Shown here in pieces: positions 15,138 through 21,485 of a stretch of 21,485 bases of DNA. The translations under genes were made by a program, and so were the position numbers. A model generated the notes under the pieces. The model was not told where the DNA came from and did not search any database. It worked only from the letters and a program-made list of their open reading frames with translations. Position 1 is the first letter of the stretch. Each line of letters starts with the position of its first letter. The stretch comes from an uncultured bacterium (GTDB taxonomy: Bacteria; Actinomycetota; Coriobacteriia; Coriobacteriales; Coriobacteriaceae), in the NCBI GenBank assembly GCA_905215815.1, contig CAJMRN010000028.1:1-21485 (forward strand), in the 5' to 3' direction.

Positions 15138-15146
15138 TGCTACGAT
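15138..15146 (+). promoter_or_regulatory. candidate extended -10 promoter for the DUF554 gene
   Basis: TGCTACGAT fits TGn plus a -10-like hexamer and ends 30 bases before the DUF554 ATG. It closely matches the TGCTATGAT elements seen before the GGDEF and TerB-type genes. No strong -35 is present. Confidence 0.35.
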
Positions 15147-15176
15147 TGCCACGTTGGCATCAATACAGGAGGGCTC

Positions 15177-15893
15177 ATGCCGGGCTTGGGAACAATCATC
15201 AACGTTGTGCTTTTAGTTGCGGGCGGTCTTTTGGGATTAGCGGGCGGCCGCTTCATTACACCGCGCATCCAAGACACGCTCATGAAAGCATCGGGGCTGT
15301 GCGTCCTGTTTATCGGCCTTGGCGGCACCATGCAAAAGATGCTCCTTATCGATGGAAAGGCGCTGGCGACCACTGGTACCACCATGCTCATTGTCTCGTT
15401 CGCCCTCGGCTCGCTCATCGGCGAGGCCGTCAACTTGGAAGCCGCCATCGAGAACCTTGGCGAATGGCTCAAGCGCAAGACTGGCAGTGAGGGCGATAAC
15501 GAGTTCACCAACGCTTTTGTCTCGACTTCACTCACCGTGTGTATCGGCGCCATGGCAATTGTGGGATCGATCCAGGACGGCCTGCTCGGCGACTGGTCCA
15601 CGCTCGCCCTCAAGGGAGCGCTGGACTGCATCATCGTCTGCACCATGACGGCGTCGCTCGGACGCGGCTGCATTTTCTCCGCCCTGCCCGTCGCCGTGTT
15701 CCAGGGGACGATCACGTTGTTTGCCGGCGCGCTCTCCCCCATCATGACCACAACAGCCCTCAACAGCCTTTCGCTCGTAGGCTCCATGCTCATCTTCTGC
15801 GTCGGCGTCAACCTCATCCGTCCTCAGACCTTCCGCACGGCCAATATGCTTCCCTCCGTCGTCATCGCCGTCATCTACGCCCTCCTGTTCTAA
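15177..15893 (+). CDS. DUF554 family membrane protein
   Basis: A 238-residue integral membrane protein of the DUF554 (YdfK/YqgA) family, possibly a transporter; no substrate is established for the family. Family landmarks are GLGTIINVVLLVAGGLLGL at the N-terminus, the SGLCVLFIGLGGTMQK segment, SFALGSLIGEAVNLE, and TNAFVSTSLTVCIGAMAIVGSIQDGL in the centre. About six to seven hydrophobic helices are visible and the length matches. The ATG at 15177 has an almost perfect AGGAGG 4 bases upstream, so the in-frame upstream start at 15120 is rejected. It is transcribed in the same direction as both neighbours but probably from its own promoter. Confidence 0.92.
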   Translation: MPGLGTIINVVLLVAGGLLGLAGGRFITPRIQDTLMKASGLCVLFIGLGGTMQKMLLIDGKALATTGTTMLIVSFALGSLIGEAVNLEAAIENLGEWLKRKTGSEGDNEFTNAFVSTSLTVCIGAMAIVGSIQDGLLGDWSTLALKGALDCIIVCTMTASLGRGCIFSALPVAVFQGTITLFAGALSPIMTTTALNSLSLVGSMLIFCVGVNLIRPQTFRTANMLPSVVIAVIYALLF

Positions 15894-15935
15894 ATCTATC
15901 TACGCAGCAGTATCTCGAACACTTGTTTGATGCTG

Positions 15936-15944
15936 TGCTATGAT
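15936..15944 (+). promoter_or_regulatory. candidate extended -10 promoter for the TerB/ATPase module
   Basis: TGCTATGAT (extended -10) lies 38 bases before the GTG start of the TerB-type gene, a spacing that allows a short leader with GGAGAGGAG as ribosome site. The same nonamer is found on the minus strand before the diguanylate cyclase gene. Confidence 0.45.
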
Positions 15945-15981
15945 ATGAGGTCACCGAAACTGCGTTAGGAGAGGAGAAGCG

Positions 15982-17742
15982 GTGGCCGACCAGGACATCA
16001 AGATGCTCATCGAGCGCATTATGGCCGAGGCCCGGACCCATCAGTCCGCCCGTTTCTCACATGAAGTCTACGCAGACGAGCCGATTCTCAAGACCGGCCG
16101 ACAGATGCAGAACTTCCTTCCCGACCAGTACCGCAAGATGCGCGAGATATCGCGCTGGCAGGATGACCCCAAAGGCGGCGCAGGTCGCTGGCTTTCGGAA
16201 GCCGAGCTTTTCTACCGCCAGGGCCTGCTGATGGCCGACTTTGAAGACGACTGTCCCTACAACGGCACCTTTAAGTCGTACTTTCCCACCTACAATGCCA
16301 TGAGCGACCGGCAGTTGCGCGGCTACTTTACCTGGCGTGCCCAAGTGCGCCGCGGAACCGTCGAGGAAACGTCTACGTCCTTTGCCTTTCTGTATCTCTA
16401 TGAGCTGATTTGCGGCATTGGCGTAGATGACCCGCTCGATGGTTTTAACAAGATCAAGGCTTTTTGGGATGTCTATCGCGCCTTCGAGCCCGGCCTCGAC
16501 CGATTTGCACGCGTGTGGCTGCAGGATTACGCCGTGTTCCACGGGCTCGACCCCAAGCTGCTTCGTGACTCTAAAACCATCATGTTCGATAACGCCCTTA
16601 TCGAGCTGCGGCGCGCGGCACGAGACCTTGTACCAGCACCGGCACCGTCCGGCCAGACCCCTAAGCGTCGCAAAACCTCCGAACCCACGCTCCCCCTTCC
16701 GCCCGATGAGGTGCGCGAGGAGCGACTCATGGCCGCCATCAACGCCCTCTCCACGTACAACCTAAGTAACTCGCGGCTCGACCGCAGCCACCACCGCGAT
16801 CTGCGCCACGTGGCATGCGCCGTGTATGTCCGCATGGCGCGCTACTATGACACGCACCGAAAGACCGGCATCGTGGCGAGCTTATTTGGGGAGGAGACGG
16901 CCATGCCCTACACCATGTTTGCCTCGGCCGTATTCTTTGCGCCCGAGCGCCACGAGGACTGCGAATACCGCCTGGATCCTATCCATATCTACCGTTGCCA
17001 AAACGGCTTTTGGGAATGCATGCGTATCCATGGCAGCAGGCAAAAGAGCAACAAGCTCGGTGAAATGATGCGCGCCTGCGACCAACGCCTGCGCCTGGCG
17101 CTGGACCCCGCCCATCCCCTTAAGGAAGAAAAGGTCCCCAAATATCTGGCCAAGATTATCGATGACGAGATTGTGGCATGGCTTTCGTGGGACGCCGCAC
17201 ACCAGCCCGTCAAGATCGATATCGATCTGAGTCAGCTGGGGCACATTCGGAGCGCCGCTGCGCAAACGCGCGAAGCGCTTTTGATCGACGAAGAGCGCGA
17301 GGACGGCGCACCTGTGGAAGCCGAGGCAGCGGACTCAGGGCAACCGGAAGCCGAGCCCGTAGCCGACGCGATTGTCGAGGCGGTCGCGGCACCCATTCGG
17401 CAGGACGAGACCGACGAGCCAACCATATCCACCGAACAGTTTGGTGTCGTGGCACCGCTTCTCGCGCCGACGCCCGCGTTTGCAGCTGTTGCGCCCGCTG
17501 ACGCCACGAACGAACTCACGCCTGCCGCAGACGCCTATCTCCGCGCGCTGCTCGAGCACAACGCAGTACAGGCGGAATCGACAGTGGCGCACTCGGGGCA
17601 GAGCGAGGACATGCTCGTCGATACCATCAATGAGGCGCTCTTTGACCTGGTGGGCGACAGCGTAATTGAATTTAGCGCGGCAGGGCCGCAGATTATCGAG
17701 GACTACGAAGCAGACGTGAGAGGATACCTAGACCATGAGTGA
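15982..17742 (+). CDS. TerB-N/TerB-C domain protein
   Basis: A 586-residue cytosolic protein. Residues of about 45-250 match the TerB-N domain, with MSDRQLRGYFTWRAQVRRG and FAFLYLYELICGIG as the clearest stretches. From about residue 320 to the end it matches TerB-C: KIDIDLSQLGHIRSAAAQTREALL, then an Ala/Glu/Pro linker (about 435-515), then MLVDTINEALFDLVGDSVIE and IIEDYEADVRGYL. A central TerB metal-binding core is not obvious, so it may be a TerB-N/TerB-C scaffold without TerB itself. These domains were linked computationally to DNA-processing operons with helicases and ATPases, and here both follow directly. The start is GTG with GGAGAGGAG upstream. The stop overlaps the ATPase start by 8 bases, implying coupled synthesis of interacting partners. 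The role is inferred, not known. Confidence 0.88.
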   Translation: MADQDIKMLIERIMAEARTHQSARFSHEVYADEPILKTGRQMQNFLPDQYRKMREISRWQDDPKGGAGRWLSEAELFYRQGLLMADFEDDCPYNGTFKSYFPTYNAMSDRQLRGYFTWRAQVRRGTVEETSTSFAFLYLYELICGIGVDDPLDGFNKIKAFWDVYRAFEPGLDRFARVWLQDYAVFHGLDPKLLRDSKTIMFDNALIELRRAARDLVPAPAPSGQTPKRRKTSEPTLPLPPDEVREERLMAAINALSTYNLSNSRLDRSHHRDLRHVACAVYVRMARYYDTHRKTGIVASLFGEETAMPYTMFASAVFFAPERHEDCEYRLDPIHIYRCQNGFWECMRIHGSRQKSNKLGEMMRACDQRLRLALDPAHPLKEEKVPKYLAKIIDDEIVAWLSWDAAHQPVKIDIDLSQLGHIRSAAAQTREALLIDEEREDGAPVEAEAADSGQPEAEPVADAIVEAVAAPIRQDETDEPTISTEQFGVVAPLLAPTPAFAAVAPADATNELTPAADAYLRALLEHNAVQAESTVAHSGQSEDMLVDTINEALFDLVGDSVIEFSAAGPQIIEDYEADVRGYLDHE

Positions 17743-19039
17743 TACCGCATCCGCAGCACCCCGCGTGCCCAAGCGCGTCGCTGCCGTCATTCTCAACTCG
17801 CTCAAGGGCGGCGTGGTCCCGCGCATCGGCCTTCCCTATATCACCGTGGGACGCGAGGTCGAGATTCGCGCCCTGCTCACCGATCTGAGTCTCATCTCCG
17901 ACGGTGGCGCGAGCTTCCGCTTTCTGGTCGGTCGTTACGGCGCCGGCAAGAGCTTTTTGCTCCAGACCATCCACACGCACGCCATGGGCGAGGGATTCGT
18001 CGTCGCTGATGCCGACCTGTCGCCCGAGCGCCGCCTGCAAGGCGGTCAGGGGCAGGGCCTTGCCACCTACCGCGAGCTCATCCGCAACATATCGACCAAG
18101 ACGCGCCCCGAGGGCGGTGCGCTCAACCTTATTCTGGATCGCTGGGTCGCCTCGTGTGCCGACGTCGACGAGTCAGTCGTCAATACCCAACTGGCCCCGC
18201 TCGAGGAGATGGTCCACGGCTTTGACTTCACCCGCATGCTCCGCCGCTATCGCACGGCCGTATCCGAGGGCGACGAAGAGGCCATGAGCCGCGTGACCAA
18301 ATGGATCCGCGGCGAATACCGCACCAAGAGCGAGGCTCGCGCCGAACTGGGCTCCTCGACCATCATCAGCGATGACGACTGGTACGACTACGTCAAACTC
18401 ATCGCACGCTTTTTGGTCTGCAGCGGCTACAAGGGCATGCTGGTGCTCATCGACGAACTCGTAAATCTGTACAAGATTCCCAACGCCATCACGCGCCAGT
18501 ACAACTACGAGAAAATCCTCACCATGTACAACGACACGCTCCAGGGCAAGGCGCAGTACTTGGGCATGATCATGGGCGGCACGCCGACCTCCATCGAGGA
18601 CCGCCGTCGCGGCGTATTCTCCTACGAGGCTCTGCGCAGCCGGCTCGCTCAGGGTCGCTTTGCACGCGAGGACCTTAAGGACATGCTCGCGCCCATCATC
18701 CGCTTGCAGCCGCTCACCTACGAGGAGCTACTGGTGCTGATCGAAAAACTCATGCAAATTCACGCCGGCTACTTTGGCTGGACGCCCACGCTTACCGAGA
18801 ACGACTTGGTGGACTTCCTCAAGATTGAGTTTGGCCGCGTGGGAGCCGATACGCACCTGACGCCTCGCGAGGTCATTCGCGACTTTATCGAGCTGCTCGA
18901 TATCCTGTGTCAAAACCCCGATGCTAACGTGGCCGAGTTGCTGCAAAGCGTCGGTGGCGACGCGCTGGCGCCGACAGCCGCAACAGACGACACCGGCACC
19001 GCAGGCGACGACCGCAACTTCGCCGAGTTCACCATCTAA
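17735..19039 (+). CDS. BrxD-like P-loop ATPase (BREX ATP-binding domain, DUF2791)
   Basis: A 434-residue ATPase with Walker A GRYGAGKS (residues 66-73), Walker B LVLIDE (236-241) and a sensor-like MIMGGTP (about 278-284). The N-terminus (ILNSLKGGVVPRIGLPYITV, then GREVEI) and FRFLVGRYGAGKSFLL are characteristic of the DUF2791 family that includes BrxD of type 2/3 BREX phage-defence systems. It probably acts as an oligomeric AAA-like motor or switch on DNA together with the preceding TerB-type protein and the following helicase. The last 30 residues are a disordered Ala/Thr/Asp tail. The ATG overlaps the upstream gene by 8 bases. Its stop codon lies inside the 5' arm of a strong hairpin. No BREX methylase, PglZ or BrxC lies in the window. 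Confidence 0.92.
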   Translation: MSDTASAAPRVPKRVAAVILNSLKGGVVPRIGLPYITVGREVEIRALLTDLSLISDGGASFRFLVGRYGAGKSFLLQTIHTHAMGEGFVVADADLSPERRLQGGQGQGLATYRELIRNISTKTRPEGGALNLILDRWVASCADVDESVVNTQLAPLEEMVHGFDFTRMLRRYRTAVSEGDEEAMSRVTKWIRGEYRTKSEARAELGSSTIISDDDWYDYVKLIARFLVCSGYKGMLVLIDELVNLYKIPNAITRQYNYEKILTMYNDTLQGKAQYLGMIMGGTPTSIEDRRRGVFSYEALRSRLAQGRFAREDLKDMLAPIIRLQPLTYEELLVLIEKLMQIHAGYFGWTPTLTENDLVDFLKIEFGRVGADTHLTPREVIRDFIELLDILCQNPDANVAELLQSVGGDALAPTAATDDTGTAGDDRNFAEFTI

Positions 19040-19075
19040 CCTGCCAAAAAGGTCAGGTTTATTTTGGCAGGTTTT
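19038..19075 (+). terminator. perfect 12-bp hairpin after the ATPase gene
   Basis: AACCTGCCAAAA (19038-19049) and TTTTGGCAGGTT (19062-19073) form a perfect 12-bp stem with a 12-base loop, followed by TTATC. Its 5' arm includes the last two bases of the ATPase stop codon. The A4/T4 ends make it terminator-like in both directions. It separates the ATPase from the helicase gene 79 bases on, so it may set lower helicase expression by partial termination. Confidence 0.75.
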
Positions 19076-19154
19076 ATCTGAGCAAACGTTGAAGCAGCAA
19101 TGCAGCAAGCCACTGCCCACCGCGTTGAGAGATTCGCTTTTGAAGGGAGGCCCC

Positions 19155-21485
19155 GTGAACGCCTTTGACCGCTACGCCCCGTTTATCCAAGACTTCATTT
19201 ACTCCCACGACTGGGAGAGCCTGCGCTCCATCCAGGTTGCAGCAGCTGATGCCATCTTTAACACGCAAGATAATGTGCTCCTGACGGCATCCACGGCTTC
19301 CGGCAAAACCGAAGCGGCCTTCTTTCCCATCCTGACCGAGTTTTGGGAGAACCCGCCCGCAAGCGTTGGTGCCCTCTACATTGGCCCCCTCAAAGCGCTC
19401 ATCAATGATCAGTTCGTCCGTCTCAATGACCTATGCGAAGAAGCCGACATCCCCGTCTGGCACTGGCACGGCGATGTCTCGCAGTCGCACAAGGCTAAGC
19501 TCATCAAAAAGCCGAGCGGCATCTTGCAGATTACGCCCGAGTCACTCGAGGCGCTCTTAATCCATAAGCACATGGCGATCCCGCGCATGTTTTGCGACCT
19601 ACGCTACGTGGTCATCGATGAGGTCCACTCGCTCATGCGCGGCGACCGTGGCGGGCAGACACTCTGCCTTATCGAGCGTCTTTCGCGCATGGCGGGCGTA
19701 CGGCCCCGGCGCATCGGTCTTTCGGCCACCATCGGGGACCCGGAACGCACGGGTGCCTTTCTCTCACAGGGAACGGGGCGCAACTGTGTTATCCCCCGCT
19801 TTGAAGAACCGCGCCGCGTATGGCGCATCTCCATGGAGCACTTCTACAACTCGGGCCCCCAGGCACAGCAGCGGGGATTCATGGGCACAGGTCCTCAAGA
19901 GGCCGAAGTGCTCGCGTGCGAGCGCATCGAGGCAGCGGCATCCGCGGCGCTGCCGGCCGGTGCCCAAGACATGCGTCACAGCGGACAACTCACGCAAGAG
20001 GAGCGCCGCCAACGTCGCGAGCAGGCACGGGGCAAGGCTGCCCCCAAGGACCGTCGCACTTCCTCAGCCCCCGAGGGCGAAGTCGACATCCCGCAGGCAA
20101 CCGAACAGGCGCTGCTCAACCCCACCGACACCGCACCCGACAACGCCGACCCCGGCATGGGCTACATCTTTGAGCATACCCGCGGCCGCAAGTGCCTGGT
20201 CTTTGCCAACTCGCGCGAGGAGGCAGAGGCCGTGTGCTCCATGTTGCGCAGCTACTGCGAGAGCCGGCACGAGCCAGACCGCTTTCTAATCCATCACGGC
20301 AACCTTTCGGCATCGCTGCGCGAGACGGCCGAGGAGCTCATGCGCGACGAAGAGCAGGCGCAGACGACCGTCACCACCTCCACGCTGGAGCTCGGCATTG
20401 ATATCGGTCGCCTGGAGCGCGCGTTCCAGATTGACGCGCCGTTTACCGTCAGCTCCTTTTTGCAGCGCATGGGGCGCACAGGCCGTCGCGACCTTCCGCC
20501 CGAGATGTGGTTTGTCATGCGCGAGGAAGAACCCGAGCCGCGCACGATGATGCCCGAAACGATACCCTGGAAGCTCCTGCAGGGCATCGCACTCGTACAA
20601 CTCTATCGCGAGGAAAAGTGGGTCGAGCCGCCCGAGCTCGATCGACTCCCCTACAGCCTGCTCTACCACCAGACCATGTCGACGCTCGCCAGCACCGGCG
20701 AGCTCACGCCGGCCGAGCTTGCTCAGCGCGTGCTCACGCTCAGCTATTTCCACCGCGTCTCGGCCGATGACTATCGCGTACTGCTGCGCCACCTCATCAA
20801 GATCGACCATATCCAGGTCACCGAGGGCGGCGGACTCATCGTGGGTCTCGCGGGCGAGCGCATCATTAACAACTTTAAGTTCTACGCCGTATTCCAGGAA
20901 AACGAGGAGTTCACCGTTCGTAGCGAGTCGGCCGAATTGGGCACGATCGTCAACCCGCCGCCGCCCGGTGAGCGCATCGCCATCGCCGGACACTGCTGGA
21001 TTGTCGAGGAAGTGGACTGGAAGCGCCACACCGTCTTTGCCACGCAGGTCAAGGGTCGTGTGCCGGCCTACTTTGGCGACTGCCCCGGTGACATCAATAC
21101 ACACGTACTCGAGCGCATGCGCAAGACGCTCAACGAGCACGCGACATATCCGTACCTCATGGGTAACGCGCGGGCCCGCTTGGCGCAGGCTCGCCATACG
21201 GCCGAGATTTCGGGTGCGGGAACCAAGCCACTCATCAACCTGGGTGGCGACACTTGGGCGCTGTTCCCCTGGCTTGGAAGCTATGCATTCCTGGCACTCG
21301 AGCGCCTGCTTAAAATCAAATGCGCAAAAGAGCTAGGCCTCAAGGGCCTCGATCCCTCGCGTCCCTATTTTTTGCAGTTCCGCATGGACGCCGACGAGGA
21401 GACGTTCTATGAGGTATGCGCCGAGGCCGCGCAGAGCGACTTTGACCCTATAGAGCTTGTCTATCCCGGCGAGGTTCCGTACTTT
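19155..21485 (+). CDS. Lhr/BrxHI-like DEAD/H-box SF2 helicase, 5' part (3' end outside window)
   Basis: The frame is open from GTG 19155 to the window end, 777 codons with no stop. Start: GAAGGGAGG lies 4 bases upstream. SF2 motifs in order are Q-like LRSIQ (Gln27), motif I TASGKT (47-52), Ia GPLKALINDQ, Ib TPESLEALL, II DEVH (155-158), III SAT (190-192), IV CLVFANSREEAE, V STLELGIDIG and VI GRTGRR (440-445). A charged, Gln/Arg-rich insert of about 75 residues (about 260-335) separates the two RecA lobes. The downstream part resembles the winged-helix and beta-barrel region of Lhr-type helicases. It is expected to unwind or remodel DNA or DNA/RNA as the motor of the TerB/BrxD-like module. A BrxHI role is likely by context but not proven. 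A C-terminal nuclease or DUF1998-type domain beyond the window is possible. Confidence 0.95.
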   Translation, partial: MNAFDRYAPFIQDFIYSHDWESLRSIQVAAADAIFNTQDNVLLTASTASGKTEAAFFPILTEFWENPPASVGALYIGPLKALINDQFVRLNDLCEEADIPVWHWHGDVSQSHKAKLIKKPSGILQITPESLEALLIHKHMAIPRMFCDLRYVVIDEVHSLMRGDRGGQTLCLIERLSRMAGVRPRRIGLSATIGDPERTGAFLSQGTGRNCVIPRFEEPRRVWRISMEHFYNSGPQAQQRGFMGTGPQEAEVLACERIEAAASAALPAGAQDMRHSGQLTQEERRQRREQARGKAAPKDRRTSSAPEGEVDIPQATEQALLNPTDTAPDNADPGMGYIFEHTRGRKCLVFANSREEAEAVCSMLRSYCESRHEPDRFLIHHGNLSASLRETAEELMRDEEQAQTTVTTSTLELGIDIGRLERAFQIDAPFTVSSFLQRMGRTGRRDLPPEMWFVMREEEPEPRTMMPETIPWKLLQGIALVQLYREEKWVEPPELDRLPYSLLYHQTMSTLASTGELTPAELAQRVLTLSYFHRVSADDYRVLLRHLIKIDHIQVTEGGGLIVGLAGERIINNFKFYAVFQENEEFTVRSESAELGTIVNPPPPGERIAIAGHCWIVEEVDWKRHTVFATQVKGRVPAYFGDCPGDINTHVLERMRKTLNEHATYPYLMGNARARLAQARHTAEISGAGTKPLINLGGDTWALFPWLGSYAFLALERLLKIKCAKELGLKGLDPSRPYFLQFRMDADEETFYEVCAEAAQSDFDPIELVYPGEVPYF

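Noticed and set aside
15982..17742. A tellurite-resistance operon
   Set aside because: TerB-N/TerB-C domains occur, but no TerC, TerD/TerE or TerZ-type genes accompany them; the neighbours are an ATPase and a helicase.
20286..21197. 303-codon minus-strand open frame inside the helicase
   Set aside because: It lies entirely antisense to conserved helicase motifs and has no recognisable domain or ribosome site.
15982..21485. A complete BREX system
   Set aside because: Only BrxD-like and helicase components are seen; PglX, PglZ, PglW and BrxC are absent from the window, though downstream sequence is unknown.
1..21485. tRNA, rRNA, CRISPR arrays, insertion sequences, phage att sites
   Set aside because: No cloverleaf, spaced repeat series, transposase frame or long direct/inverted terminal repeats were seen by eye.

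Overview
The window is a high-GC bacterial chromosome segment. It uses purine-rich ribosome binding sites, frequent GTG starts and tightly packed convergent or overlapping genes. The long single-chain PurL, the lactate dehydrogenase/Etf set with a ferredoxin-fused EtfA, and the small sortase-type surface protein with an LAQTG signal together suggest a Gram-positive anaerobe, most likely a Coriobacteriia member of the Collinsella type. That placement is inference from gene content and composition; no rRNA gene or other phylogenetic marker is present.

Layout. 1-2290 is the 3' part of purL, ending in a strong terminator. 2390-3325 is an EamA-type exporter, convergent with a membrane diguanylate cyclase (3436-4578, minus). 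4768-6946 (minus) holds a KdgT-type permease and an azlC-azlD branched-chain amino acid exporter pair. 7073-7885 is an HD-domain hydrolase whose stop codon overlaps that of etfA. 7882-11507 (minus) is a three-gene operon: FAD-linked D-lactate/glycolate-type dehydrogenase, etfB, and etfA with two N-terminal 4Fe-4S motifs. It probably couples 2-hydroxyacid oxidation to electron transfer through Etf. 11508-11852 is the only gene-free stretch over 300 bases.

11853-15058 is a surface-protein operon. It encodes a small protein resembling half of a DUF559-type nuclease fold, a membrane-anchored protein, a secreted protein with two WxL-like motifs, a 93-residue protein ending in an LAQTG sorting signal, and a 476-residue cysteine-containing secreted protein. 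Its layout resembles the WxL/small-LPXTG surface clusters of Firmicutes.

15177-15893 is a DUF554 membrane protein. 15982 to the window end is the most interesting part. A TerB-N/TerB-C protein overlaps a BrxD-like (DUF2791) P-loop ATPase, followed after a perfect 12-bp hairpin by a large Lhr-like SF2 helicase that runs off the window. The set looks like a stand-alone DNA-processing or defence module: it shares two components with BREX but none of the methylase or phosphatase genes are present here. No tRNA, rRNA, CRISPR array or insertion sequence was seen.
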